Source: Bacillus sp. CHD6a (lineage in GTDB: Bacteria > Bacillota > Bacilli > Bacillales > Bacillaceae_I). Taken from it: a DNA stretch of 46,331 bases. The translations under genes and the position numbers were made by a program. Positions 1 through 7,787 of the stretch are shown here, piece after piece (the first letter of the stretch is position 1; every line of letters starts with the position of its first letter). Location of the stretch: contig NZ_LBMD01000030.1 in assembly GCF_001293645.1 (NCBI RefSeq), positions 1 to 46,331 of the forward strand. Direction: 5' to 3'. Below the pieces are notes generated by a model, which saw only the letters and a program-made list of their open reading frames with translations, ran no database searches and was not told the DNA's origin.

Positions 1-780
1 GCTATTCAACTTGTGTGTTTGAATAAACTTCTTAGTTATGGCATTAAGAATAGTGGAGTGTTTAGTTGGAATTTGGTGTCTAGCACCACTAACATAGATA
101 ACCTTGGTATTGTGATGCCGTTTCATAAACTCATACTGATAATGATGAACATAATAGTCCCTTTGCCCATATACGAGAAGAATAGGGCATAAAATAGACG
201 GCAGTTTTTTAGTGCAGTTATAAAATAGTCCTTCTAAATACATTTGATAAAGTATGTCTGCATCTGTTCGCAAAAAATAGTCAGCCATTTCCTTACCGAA
301 GGTTTTGGAGTAGGTGTGTGCATTTGAAATAACATTTGCTAAGAGTTTCATCATCTTCCTCTTTGATGCTGTAATACCTAAAAGAAATTCCCCTCCTAAT
401 AATAACGAGTTGACTTCTGAAAATGCTCCTATTAACAATAGTCCCTCTACTAAATTCGGGTATTTTATTGCCGTTTCCATAGCAATAGAAGCACCGTTTG
501 AATATCCACATATGAACACTTTATTAATATCTAGCTGCTGACAAACATCATAAAGATCCCTTGCAAGAAGGGAGAAATTGATGGATGCACCTCCACTATC
601 GCTGTTCCCGTTGCCACGTAAATCTACATATAAAAGACGAAAATCTTTTGATAAAGGAAGCTGCTGTTTGAACGTAATATGACCCATTCCAGGTGGATGA
701 ACAAATAAAACGGTTGTAAGTCCAGTACCAATTAATCGGTAATAAATCCTTACATTATCTCTTGTATAAGCAAACCCCAT
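1..780 (-). CDS. alpha/beta hydrolase, 3' end cut by the window edge
   Basis: An open frame of 260 codons runs from the ATG at 780 to the first base of the window without a stop, so the C-terminus is missing. The product has an oxyanion-type HPPGMGH segment near residue 28, a nucleophile elbow GYSNG near residue 92, and a late DYYVHHYQ and GARHQIP region that would supply the acidic residue and the catalytic His of an alpha/beta-hydrolase triad. This fits a small cytoplasmic esterase or hydrolase; the substrate cannot be told. A GGAGGG ribosome site lies within the last codons of the upstream gene, only 4 bases away, so the two are probably co-transcribed. Confidence 0.85.
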   Translation of the reverse strand, partial: MGFAYTRDNVRIYYRLIGTGLTTVLFVHPPGMGHITFKQQLPLSKDFRLLYVDLRGNGNSDSGGASINFSLLARDLYDVCQQLDINKVFICGYSNGASIAMETAIKYPNLVEGLLLIGAFSEVNSLLLGGEFLLGITASKRKMMKLLANVISNAHTYSKTFGKEMADYFLRTDADILYQMYLEGLFYNCTKKLPSILCPILLVYGQRDYYVHHYQYEFMKRHHNTKVIYVSGARHQIPTKHSTILNAITKKFIQTHKLNS

Positions 781-784
781 CTCA

Positions 785-1258
785 TTACCCTCCATGAACC
801 TGCCTTGAAGTGAAAAACATTATTATTGCACGCACAAAGAATCCAACAACTACTCCTGGAATGACAAAAATCATTGGCAGCCAGACAGGGCCTACGATTA
901 CGCTAAACAACTTTATTTTGCCCGATAGCATAAGGCCGACTGTTACAAAATAAGCACAGCTGACAAAAGGTAGGAAGATATAAGGTGATTTTCCTCCTCC
1001 TGCATCCTTAAAAGCGTCCCACATCGCAAAAAAATATAAACATGGATAGAACATTAGCCACAAGTAATTCGCTTCTGTTATTGCTCTGTCAATCTCTCCA
1101 ATAAAGCTATACATGATAATGGAATTGAAGTTAGCTTGGACATTAATTAAGAATTCTAAAAATATAAAAGTTAATCCTTTAATATATTTTTTATTGAGTA
1201 ATTGGCCAAATCCAGGAAGCGCAATGCTCCATAGTAATCGTTCAAGTGGCTTGTTCAT
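785..1258 (-). CDS. small multi-spanning membrane protein (TM2-like N-terminus)
   Basis: A 157-residue hydrophobic protein with about four membrane segments. Its N-terminus has the PGFGQLLNKKYIKG pattern (residues 15-28) seen in TM2-type and related Bacillus membrane proteins, where a Pro-Gly turn precedes the first helix. No catalytic motif is visible, so no function is assigned. It starts at the ATG at 1258, inside the end of a small ORF (1242-1382) that overlaps it by 17 bases in another frame, which suggests translational coupling. The hydrolase gene follows after 4 bases. Confidence 0.75.
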   Translation of the reverse strand: MNKPLERLLWSIALPGFGQLLNKKYIKGLTFIFLEFLINVQANFNSIIMYSFIGEIDRAITEANYLWLMFYPCLYFFAMWDAFKDAGGGKSPYIFLPFVSCAYFVTVGLMLSGKIKLFSVIVGPVWLPMIFVIPGVVVGFFVRAIIMFFTSRQVHGG

Positions 1259-1382
1259 ATGGTTTCCCTGTATACGTATGTATGTTCAAATGTTGAAAGC
1301 TTTTTCCTTGCATATAAATTCCTCCAGCCATTACTCTCTGTTTAGCTTGGCCTATCACTTCTGAATTATGTTTATTTAACAT
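1242..1382 (-). CDS. 46-residue small protein, overlapping the next gene
   Basis: I do not recognise this product. The frame opens with ATG at 1382, preceded by GAGGAATAT (a usable ribosome site), and begins MLNKHNSEVIGQ. It ends with TGA at 1242, 17 bases inside the downstream membrane-protein gene. Internal ATGs at 1331 and 1313 are in frame, and the second has a strong GGAGG seven bases upstream, so a 23-residue version is also possible. It is hydrophilic with several basic residues and no signal or membrane segment. It could be a real small protein or a leader that couples translation to the membrane gene. Confidence 0.5.
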   Translation of the reverse strand: MLNKHNSEVIGQAKQRVMAGGIYMQGKSFQHLNIHTYTGKPYEQAT

Positions 1383-1395
1383 ATATTCCTCATGT

Positions 1396-1424
1396 AAAAA
1401 ACGCAGGGAGATTGCAACCTGCGT
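1396..1424 (-). terminator. rho-independent terminator after yjcZ
   Basis: The arms ACGCAGG and CCTGCGT form a stem at 1401-1424. On the minus strand it is followed by a run of five T. It sits just downstream of the yjcZ-type gene. Confidence 0.75.
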
Positions 1425-1436
1425 TTTGGTGTAGGT

Positions 1437-1529
1437 TTAATATAAGTAAGCCGCTCCGATAATGATAAGAAGAATAAATAAGATGATGAAAAGTGTGAAG
1501 CCTGCTCCACCGCCTGCGTCCTTGCCCAT
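1437..1529 (-). CDS. YjcZ-family sporulation peptide
   Basis: A 30-residue peptide with a glycine-rich start (MGKDAGGGAG) followed by one long hydrophobic helix rich in Ile and Leu and ending GAAYLY. This layout is typical of the YjcZ/YqfX-like small proteins annotated as sporulation-associated in Bacillus. The GGAG site lies nine bases before the ATG at 1529, and a clear terminator follows, so it is probably a single-gene unit. It probably resides in a membrane of the sporangium; its molecular role is unknown. Confidence 0.85.
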   Translation of the reverse strand: MGKDAGGGAGFTLFIILFILLIIIGAAYLY

Positions 1530-1701
1530 TTATACATCTCTCCTTTTGACGTTGATACCATACCTTATGTTACAAACACCCAATGTGTATAGGCGAATGT
1601 CCCATATCTATAATAAAAGCCTCTTGATGGTTATAGGACAATTCCCAATGTACATAAAAATAAATAGAGCCTTTTTGATGGTTTAGAGGAGGGTGAAAGG
1701 A

Positions 1702-2598
1702 ATGTTCTCTCGTACAAATCGCTTATTGATCCCGTTGCCGAAACCAAAAAATCCGGATCCAAATGGAGCTGCGGCTGTTCAGGAACTGCTCGGCGGAAAG
1801 TTTGGTGAAATGTCCACACTCAATAACTACATGTTTCAGTCCATTAATTTTCGCAATAAGAAAAAGTTGAAACCATTTTTTGATCTGGTAGCAAGTATCA
1901 CAGCAGAGGAATTAGGTCATGTAGAACTGGTAACCACTACTATTAACCTGATGTTAGAAGGTGTTACATATCCTGCACCACCGGATGCAACGCCGTTAAG
2001 AGACACAAAAGATTTTCGCAATACTTATCAATATATAGCAACTGCTCAGACTGCTCTCCCAGGAGATTCGATGGGAAGGGCGTGGACCGGAGATAATGTA
2101 TTCAACAGCGGTAATTTAGTGTTGGATTTACTGCATAACTTTTTTCTGGAATGTGGGGCGAGAACCCATAAAATGAGGGTATATCAGATGACAGATAACC
2201 CAGTAGCGCGAGAAATGATCGGATACCTCCTTGTTAGGGGCGGAGTGCATGTTGTGGCATATGCAAAAGCCCTGGAGATTGCGACAGGAGTAGACATTAC
2301 AAAGCTTGTTCCTATTCCAAGCTTGGAAAATAAAGCGTTTGAAACGACGAGGAAATTCGAAGCCGAAGGAGCCCACCGAAAGTTATATACATTCAGTCCA
2401 AGTGATTATAAAGATGTAGCCATGATCTGGAAAGGAAGTCACCCAGTAGATGGAGGGAAGCTTGAAGTTATCCATGGATCACCACCTGGAGGACCAATGC
2501 CTGACCTGCAAAGCGTTCCTGAAGAATTCGCACCAGGAATCTCCCAAGAAGACTTCATGGAAATCGCCAAAAGACTCCAAAGATCCGCGGGTATTTAA
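1702..2598 (+). CDS. manganese catalase family protein (YdbD-like)
   Basis: A 298-residue member of the non-heme dimanganese catalase family, which dismutates hydrogen peroxide. Candidate ligands are visible: Glu36 in GGKFGEMSTL, Glu70 and His73 in TAEELGHVEL, a Glu in FLECGARTH and a His in RGGVHVVAYA. The longer frame opens with GTG at 1693, but AGGAGGG at 1687-1693 overlaps that codon and is correctly spaced for the ATG at 1702. Such proteins in Bacillus are often linked to spores or general stress. The last 120 bases are unusually C/A-rich compared with the rest of the gene. Confidence 0.9.
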   Translation: MFSRTNRLLIPLPKPKNPDPNGAAAVQELLGGKFGEMSTLNNYMFQSINFRNKKKLKPFFDLVASITAEELGHVELVTTTINLMLEGVTYPAPPDATPLRDTKDFRNTYQYIATAQTALPGDSMGRAWTGDNVFNSGNLVLDLLHNFFLECGARTHKMRVYQMTDNPVAREMIGYLLVRGGVHVVAYAKALEIATGVDITKLVPIPSLENKAFETTRKFEAEGAHRKLYTFSPSDYKDVAMIWKGSHPVDGGKLEVIHGSPPGGPMPDLQSVPEEFAPGISQEDFMEIAKRLQRSAGI

Positions 2599-2640
2599 CT
2601 ATATCTGTATTTATGGGATGGATAAAACATGAGGATTTCT

Positions 2641-3000
2641 AGCTGTTAATTGGAGCAAATGGCGTAGACTCCAGCGGGAAGTAACGGTAGGTTGAGACTC
2701 CGCAGCGCAGGAGGTCACTGAAAAACTGATAAAGTAAAGTTTTTATGATTCCTAGCTGTTGATTGGAGCAAAACGCGAAGACTCCTGAGGGAGATAGCGC
2801 TAGGTGGAGACCCCGCAGGCTTTGCCGAGGAGGCTCCAGCAGCGCCCCTAGGAAAGCGAAGCCATTTGCGGAAATCAACAGCGGTGTTTATAAAAATACT
2901 AAAATCAAGACTTTTTCAGTGGCCTCGGTGTAGCCGAGGAGGCTCACGTCAGCCCCCAGGAAAGCGAAGCCATTTGCAGAAATTTACAGCGGTCTTTATA
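2641..3000. repeat. composite of one dispersed repeat inserted into another
   Basis: A degenerate left half (2641-2710) begins AGCTGTTAATTGG, and a matching right half (2927-3000) ends in GCAGAAATTTACAGCGG. Between them lies a complete second copy. The same family recurs at 4689-5206, 29359-29599, 32564-32836 and from 46151 to the end. Each unit is a long imperfect inverted repeat running from GCTGTTGATT to AATCAACAGC. The small reading frames inside are by-products of the repeat. Confidence 0.85.
2711..2926. mobile_element. MITE-like element, short form, nested
   Basis: This 216-bp element is bounded by GAGGTCACTGAAAAA and its near-perfect inverted counterpart TTTTTCAGTGGCCTC (14 of 15 positions pair). 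Inside lie the hairpin-forming core (AGCTGTTGATTGG to AATCAACAGCGG) and A/T-rich flanks shared with the copy at 4819-5035. It interrupts an older copy at the point where intact copies read GGCGTAGCC. It encodes no transposase. Confidence 0.75.
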
Positions 3001-3017
3001 AGAACCCTTAAAACAGG

Positions 3018-3048
3018 CTTGTAGAATCTTTAGTTCTACAAGCTTTTT
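3018..3048 (+). terminator. hairpin with T-run upstream of the LysM hydrolase
   Basis: CTTGTAGAA and TTCTACAAG form a perfect 9-bp stem with a 7-base loop, followed by CTTTTT. It would stop readthrough from the catalase and repeat region before the hydrolase promoter. Confidence 0.65.
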
Positions 3049-3083
3049 GTCGTTTCTAACATAAATTTGAAGAAAATTCTATA

Positions 3084-3113
3084 TTCTTGTTGAATAATTC
3101 ATGCTACTATACA
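3084..3113 (+). promoter_or_regulatory. candidate sigma-A promoter of the LysM hydrolase
   Basis: TTCTTG (3084-3089), an 18-base spacer and TATACA (3108-3113) lie 44 bases before the chosen start codon. The -35 is weak. No clear WalR box was found by eye. Confidence 0.4.
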
Positions 3114-3157
3114 ACTATACATAGAAAAAAGTGACCAAAGAGGAGAATGGAACAATC

Positions 3158-4186
3158 ATGAAAAAGAAAGTAATGGCAGGTGCTCTCGTAACTTCCATCA
3201 TGTTTTCTGGACAAGCTTATGCTTCAGACTACGTAGTAAAATCTGGTGATTCCTTATGGAAGATAGCTAATAATAATCAAGTTTCCGTAAGTAATATTAA
3301 GTCATGGAACAACCTTACTAATGATCTAATATATCCAGGGCAAAAACTATTTCTAAAAGCAGGCGGGTCCGCATCACAAACAGCCCCAGCCCCTACTCCA
3401 AGCCAGCCTACTTCTAAGACGTACACGATTAAAGCAGGAGATTCTTTATCCATAATAGCTAAGGACCACCAAACAACCTTAGCAAACCTTTTAAAGCTAA
3501 ATCCATCAATTAAAGACGTTAATAAAATTTATGTAGGGCAAATAATAAATGTAGCAGCACCAAACAGCCAAACACCGGCCCAGCCTGTCACACCTACACC
3601 TAGTCCAAGCCAACCAGAGCAGCCTAAAACCAATACATATATCATAAAAAGCGGGGACAACCTTTCCTCTGTTGCCAGTAGACACGGTGTGACCCTAAAT
3701 GCCTTGTTGTCTGCCAACCCATCAATTAAAGATGCAAACCGTATTTCTATTGGCCAAGTAATTAATATCCCAGGGAATGCTACTACCAATTCTGGTACTG
3801 ATTCCGCATGGGAAGCGAAAGCAGATGCAATCATTGAAACAGGCAAAAAATATTTGGGTGCTAAGTATTTATATGGTGCGTCAACCAACAGAACTGATGC
3901 ATTCGATTGTTCTTCCTTTACGGTAAGAGTGTACGCTGAAAACGGAATCAACCTTCCAAGAACATCGGCGCAACAAGCGAATGTAGGAAAAGAAATACCA
4001 TTAAGTGAGATCCGCAAAGGGGATTTGGTATTTTTTGATACAGAAGGTGATGGGGTCATCAATCATGTTTCTATCGTAACCGATTCCAACACGCTTCTTC
4101 ATTCAGCCACAAGTACAGGGGTCTCTTTCTCTTCGTATAATACGTACTGGAAACCAAGAGCGGTAAAAGCGGTACGTGTTCTATAA
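3158..4186 (+). CDS. secreted LysM-NlpC/P60 peptidoglycan endopeptidase (LytE/LytF/CwlS type)
   Basis: A 342-residue cell-wall hydrolase. The order is: signal peptide (MKKKVMAGAL to about residue 23, ending AYA); three LysM repeats (about 25-67, 89-134 and 162-207) that bind peptidoglycan; Pro/Ser/Thr-rich linkers; and a C-terminal NlpC/P60 domain with catalytic Cys in FDCSS and the His in NHVSIV. The family cleaves gamma-D-Glu to meso-diaminopimelate bonds, usually for daughter-cell separation or elongation. Three LysM repeats match the layout of LytE. The longer frame starts at a GTG at 3131, but the signal peptide begins at the ATG at 3158, with GAGGAG 12 bases upstream. Confidence 0.9.
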   Translation: MKKKVMAGALVTSIMFSGQAYASDYVVKSGDSLWKIANNNQVSVSNIKSWNNLTNDLIYPGQKLFLKAGGSASQTAPAPTPSQPTSKTYTIKAGDSLSIIAKDHQTTLANLLKLNPSIKDVNKIYVGQIINVAAPNSQTPAQPVTPTPSPSQPEQPKTNTYIIKSGDNLSSVASRHGVTLNALLSANPSIKDANRISIGQVINIPGNATTNSGTDSAWEAKADAIIETGKKYLGAKYLYGASTNRTDAFDCSSFTVRVYAENGINLPRTSAQQANVGKEIPLSEIRKGDLVFFDTEGDGVINHVSIVTDSNTLLHSATSTGVSFSSYNTYWKPRAVKAVRVL

Positions 4187-4404
4187 GGGGCAGATGTTTT
4201 ACAAAATGTTAATATTGCTATCAAACCAATTTAATAATTGGGAAATAAAATGATCTTTGAAAGGTTGTTTCACACTTCTAGCCGTAACACAGCCGTTGTC
4301 TTGTCTAACATGTTATGAATTACTCCCCTTTTTCATAATGATTAGATACAATGGAACAACCTTTATCATGATAATTAGACTACGTTCCTGAACTTAATGC
4401 CTGG
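4187..4404. other. intergenic, no gene recognised
   Basis: A/T-rich stretch with a small inverted repeat CCAATTTAATAATTGG and a single ATTGGGAAA at about 4237, the same nonamer that occurs in pairs upstream of the subtilisin genes. No reading frame with a ribosome site was found on either strand. Confidence 0.4.
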
Positions 4405-4439
4405 CAAAAAAGAGATGAATCGGATGCATCTCTTTTTTT
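4405..4439. terminator. terminator-like hairpin with A and T runs on both sides
   Basis: AAAGAGATG and GCATCTCTTT form a stem flanked by an A-run and a run of seven T, so it could act in both directions. It is the first strong terminator after the LysM hydrolase, 220 bases downstream. Confidence 0.7.
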
Positions 4440-4470
4440 CATGGCTTTTTTTCTAGAGATAAGAGAGTTT

Positions 4471-4600
4471 ATAATGCGGTTGATTTCCGTTCCAGGCGCT
4501 TCGCTTGCCTGCGGGCGGTCCGTGAGCCTCCTCGGCTTACACCTGTGGTGTCTCACCTGTCCCTTCCTCCCGTGGGAGCCTGCGCGCCTTCCCCTACAAT
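4471..4600. repeat. second subfamily of the dispersed repeat
   Basis: It starts GGTTGATTTCCGTTCCAGG and contains GCTTCGCTTGCCTG and GGTCCGTGAGCCTCC. A related unit, GTTGATTTACGTTCCAGG, occurs at 46153. It resembles the main family in layout but not in detailed sequence. The ORF across it (4441-4626) is not credible. Confidence 0.6.
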
Positions 4601-4688
4601 CAAAAAGGTTACTTCATTCACCTTAGTCAAAAAAAGCTATCAAACTGGGTTGCTGAAGTATAAATAACTATTTTTCACTCTGATTTCC

Positions 4689-5206
4689 AGCTGTTGATTG
4701 GAGCAAAAGGCGAAGACTCCTAGAAATCACTACGCATTTTCTTCGTGCGATGAATCGCTGCCGAAGCCTTCCTTGTCCTGAGGGAGATAGAGCTAAGTAG
4801 AGACCCCACAGGAGTTGCGAGGCCACTGAAAAAATGATAACGTAAAGTTTTTATATATTCCTAGCTGTTGATTGGAGCAAAAGGCGAAGACTCCTGAGGG
4901 AGATAGCGCTAGGTGGAGACCCCGCAGGCGTAGCCGAGGAGGCTCCAGCAGCGCCCCTAGGAAAGCGAAGCCATTTGCGGAAATCAACAGCGGTGTTTAT
5001 AAAAATACTAAAATCAAGACTTTTTCAGTGGCCTCGGCGTTGCTGAGGAGGCTCACGTCAGCCCCTAGAAAAGCGAAGCCATTTGCGGAAATCAACAGCG
5101 GTGTTTATAAGAATACTAAAATCAAGACTTTTTCAGTGGCCGGCGTTGCTGAGGAGGCCCACGTCAGCCCCTAGGAAAGCGAAGCCATTTGCAGAAATTA
5201 ACAGCG
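4689..5206. repeat. multi-nested dispersed repeat cluster
   Basis: The cluster holds one left half of the long form (4689-4818), one complete short element (4819-5035) and two successive right halves (5036-5141 and 5142-5206). Each right half begins with the octamer GGCGTTGC right after a CAGTGGCC end, and the left half stops at GGAGTTGC. This pattern fits repeated insertion at the same internal site followed by rearrangement. Confidence 0.8.
4819..5035. mobile_element. MITE-like element, short form, with 8-bp flanking repeats
   Basis: This 217-bp element has perfect 15-bp inverted ends, GAGGCCACTGAAAAA and TTTTTCAGTGGCCTC. The flanking octamers are GGAGTTGC (4811-4818) and GGCGTTGC (5036-5043), 7 of 8 identical, as expected for an ageing target-site duplication. 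The interior is nearly identical to the element at 2711-2926. Confidence 0.8.
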
Positions 5207-5312
5207 AAGCATAACGAAGCAACTCATCTCCTCCTCAAGACTTAGTATCTTTCCGTATAAAGCTGGAAAAGACTGTAGGTAAAAGAATGAAAGAAAACCA
5301 TTCTACAGTATG

Positions 5313-5341
5313 TTATCGAAAACAGCGCAAAATTCTATACT
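5313..5341 (+). promoter_or_regulatory. candidate sigma-A promoter
   Basis: TTATCG, a 17-base spacer and TATACT (5336-5341) lie upstream of the small ORF at 5384 and could also feed the fusion genes at 5643. Confidence 0.45.
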
Positions 5342-5383
5342 AAGAGTGAGAAGAAAACAAAGGAATGATGGAGGATGAAAACA

Positions 5384-5500
5384 ATGTTGACACTATTATT
5401 TGGTAGAAAAAATGAGGATATGGCCAAAAAACAGGAAGCCTCAATGGATGAAAAAAGAATAGAAATATACCTGAAAAGTGATATTGTACGGAGATTTTAA
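5384..5500 (+). CDS. hypothetical 38-residue protein
   Basis: A short frame beginning MLTLLFGRKNEDM, mostly charged after the first few residues, ending in TAA at 5500. GGAGG (5370-5374) is nine bases before the ATG at 5384; an in-frame ATG at 5375 is too close to it. A plausible promoter lies just upstream. I do not recognise it, and it has no membrane segment or known motif. It may be a real small gene or a chance frame. Confidence 0.35.
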   Translation: MLTLLFGRKNEDMAKKQEASMDEKRIEIYLKSDIVRRF

Positions 5501-5642
5501 TGGGAGCTGCTGAAAATTGGTGGCTTCTTTTTTTTCGGGAAGATTTAATTAGAGAATACATTCATTTTTCTGAAAATAAACCTTATAAATGGTATAATAG
5601 TGGGAAAAAGACAAAAGATTCATAAAAAGGGTGAATTAGGAT

Positions 5643-7787
5643 TTGGATGAGAGTCTTGAAATCAGAGAGATAGTAGCGGGTAACAAAGATTTATATCATC
5701 AGATAATAGATCGCTATAAGGACAAACTGTTTGCAATTGCCTATCATATGTCTGAAAGTGAAGCAGAAGCAGAAAAATTGATAGAAGAAGGCTTTATCAA
5801 AGTGTATCAAGACCTGGAAGTATACGATGATTCCATATTTTTTTCTGATTGGCTTTACGAACGGTTTATTCCAATAATAGGTCTGAAGAAAAACACTATG
5901 CAACAGGCTAAACTTCCATTTCATAATCCTCATTATATTGAGATGGAAGAAGCGCTTCATTCCTTAACTCCAGAAACAAAGTTTCCGTTTCTTCTAGTTA
6001 AGCTATTGGGTTTTACATCAGATAAACTCATCGGGTTCATTGATGCAAGCAAGGAGGAAGTAGAAAAAAATTATGTAAACGCCATAAATCAAATTCGACG
6101 TTCCACTTTATCAGTTGATATGGAACAAGCAGGTGAAGATTGCTATAAGGTGGATGAGCTTTCTCAACATTTTGATGGAAAGTTAAACCAGGAAAAGGAA
6201 CAGGTGATGAAGGATCACTTAGAATTCTGTCCGGATTGTAGAGAAGTATTACATTTGCTAAAACAAGAAGAATCTACGTTAGAGAGAGTTCTGGAATACC
6301 CAAAACTTAATGATTCATTTAACGATAAAGTGATGAGTTGCCTTATCCCCTACGTTCCTCCAAAACCAAAGCACCGCACATGGAAATATCAATTTAGTGT
6401 AGTAGGAATCGTGGGTGCCGTCTTCCTATTCAGTGTAATAATATTACCAACCCTGAAGCCGTTTGCCTCGATGGTATCGACATATATGGAACACGGAACC
6501 ATCTATAATGTCTGGACGGAAGGTACATACGCAGTAACCGACAAAGAAATTACTCTTGAAGTCACGAAAGTGGAAATCGACTCTCTTTACATGGCGATTT
6601 ATTATGAAATCAGTAGAGAAGGAGAAGAAGAAGCGCCTAAAACTTATCCTTTTGAAGATGTAGATTTCTATAGTTACAATCCCTTGAAGATTGTTGATGA
6701 ATTTGGTAAGCAATATCCCTTTGAAGCGACCATCCCTGATCATCTTCGGTATCCTAAGAGTCCTGATGAAGAGGAAGGGGAGGAAAAAGAAAGACCATAC
6801 TTTCTTGTGAAAATGCCAGAGGATCTGCCTGATGAGTTTAATTTGGAAATAAACTTTGCTCAACTGCAGGGACAGTATGGAAAATGGAATCTGGAAATTC
6901 CAATAAGGTATGACAAGGTAGAAGACACGGCTGTAACGGTCAAGCTGGACAAGAAAATGACCATAGCAGATAAAATAGTCGTCGAACTGATGGATGCTAC
7001 CTATAGTAAAAACGGAACTAGAATAATGTATTCCATTAACCACACAGAAGAAGAGGAAGCCAGAATAATAGAGCTTTTGAAAGAACATGATCAAGAATAT
7101 AGAATGCAAGAAATAATTCAGGGACGTCATGTCGGTCTAAACGTAACAACGGAAGATGAACACTTTGTATTGCCTAACTACTATCATTTTGGGGAACCTC
7201 CCAATCCTAATGAACCGATAGAGGTACATTACTCGCATTATTATATGGGGAATGAAGAACAGCAACGTATGGGGGAACACCATCTACAGGGAAAACTAGA
7301 AAATCCAATGGAAGAACTTTTCATACAAATGATGGGGGCTTCCGTCCAGGAGCCGGCATTTTTCTCTATGGAAATCCCTCTTAAAGAAACAGAAGCTACG
7401 CCTATAGAAGGTACTATCAATAGTTATAAGGTCTTGGATTACAGTCTTACCGCAGTTAAGAATCATTCTGGGGATATCAGCAAGTATACCTTAATAATTA
7501 ATGGAGAAAGTCAACAAAGCGGAGTGAATGGAGATATTGGTTGGGATATAACCGATAAATCTGGGAATTACATCCCTACAGAGGGCTGGTATCATCATGA
7601 AGACATGCATAAAGAAGGTCCAAAAAGATTACTCCATGTTGATATTGTTCCAGATTACAATCAAGGTGAGTTCCCTGAAAATCTCGTGATAAAAGCAGAC
7701 TACATTTTTACTTATTACAATGAAATAGAAGGTGAAAAATTCCGTTTGTTTAACAAAGGGGAAATAATAGATAGTGAGACAGACTGA
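5643..7787 (+). CDS. sigma-like / zinc anti-sigma fusion with extracytoplasmic DUF4179-type domain
   Basis: This 714-residue protein starts with TTG at 5643, with GGGTGA upstream. Residues 1-75 resemble ECF sigma region 2 (IREIVAGNKDLYHQIIDRY and an FSDWLYERF end), and about 105-155 resemble a worn region 4. About residues 165-215 form a zinc-finger anti-sigma module with HLEFCPDC (HxxxCxxC). One membrane helix follows at about 250-272, then a 440-residue outside part beginning with a DUF4179-like section. The basic and aromatic residues expected in regions 2.3/2.4 and 4.2 are mostly missing, so DNA binding is doubtful. It overlaps the next gene, a paralogue, by one base. It is probably a membrane-bound regulator of unknown signal. 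Confidence 0.75.
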   Translation: MDESLEIREIVAGNKDLYHQIIDRYKDKLFAIAYHMSESEAEAEKLIEEGFIKVYQDLEVYDDSIFFSDWLYERFIPIIGLKKNTMQQAKLPFHNPHYIEMEEALHSLTPETKFPFLLVKLLGFTSDKLIGFIDASKEEVEKNYVNAINQIRRSTLSVDMEQAGEDCYKVDELSQHFDGKLNQEKEQVMKDHLEFCPDCREVLHLLKQEESTLERVLEYPKLNDSFNDKVMSCLIPYVPPKPKHRTWKYQFSVVGIVGAVFLFSVIILPTLKPFASMVSTYMEHGTIYNVWTEGTYAVTDKEITLEVTKVEIDSLYMAIYYEISREGEEEAPKTYPFEDVDFYSYNPLKIVDEFGKQYPFEATIPDHLRYPKSPDEEEGEEKERPYFLVKMPEDLPDEFNLEINFAQLQGQYGKWNLEIPIRYDKVEDTAVTVKLDKKMTIADKIVVELMDATYSKNGTRIMYSINHTEEEEARIIELLKEHDQEYRMQEIIQGRHVGLNVTTEDEHFVLPNYYHFGEPPNPNEPIEVHYSHYYMGNEEQQRMGEHHLQGKLENPMEELFIQMMGASVQEPAFFSMEIPLKETEATPIEGTINSYKVLDYSLTAVKNHSGDISKYTLIINGESQQSGVNGDIGWDITDKSGNYIPTEGWYHHEDMHKEGPKRLLHVDIVPDYNQGEFPENLVIKADYIFTYYNEIEGEKFRLFNKGEIIDSETD

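Noticed and set aside
2639-2878. Minus-strand ORF (and near copies at 4793-4987 and 32613-32852) starting MISANGFAFLGA / MISAKGFAFLGA
   Set aside because: All lie inside the dispersed hairpin repeat; the similarity among them follows from repeat DNA, and none has a proper ribosome site.
3529-4062. 177-codon minus-strand frame opposite the LysM hydrolase
   Set aside because: Shadow of a well-supported gene with signal peptide, LysM and NlpC/P60 domains.
4872-5174. 100-codon plus-strand ORF with internal duplication
   Set aside because: The duplication is that of the nested repeat units; it is not a protein family.
2641-5206. CRISPR array, because of repeated units
   Set aside because: Units are over 100 bases, imperfect, nested and inverted, without regular spacers or cas genes.
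6444-7130. 228-codon minus-strand frame inside the first fusion gene
   Set aside because: Rich in Phe and Ile as expected for antisense of a Lys/Glu-rich gene; no start signals or family features.
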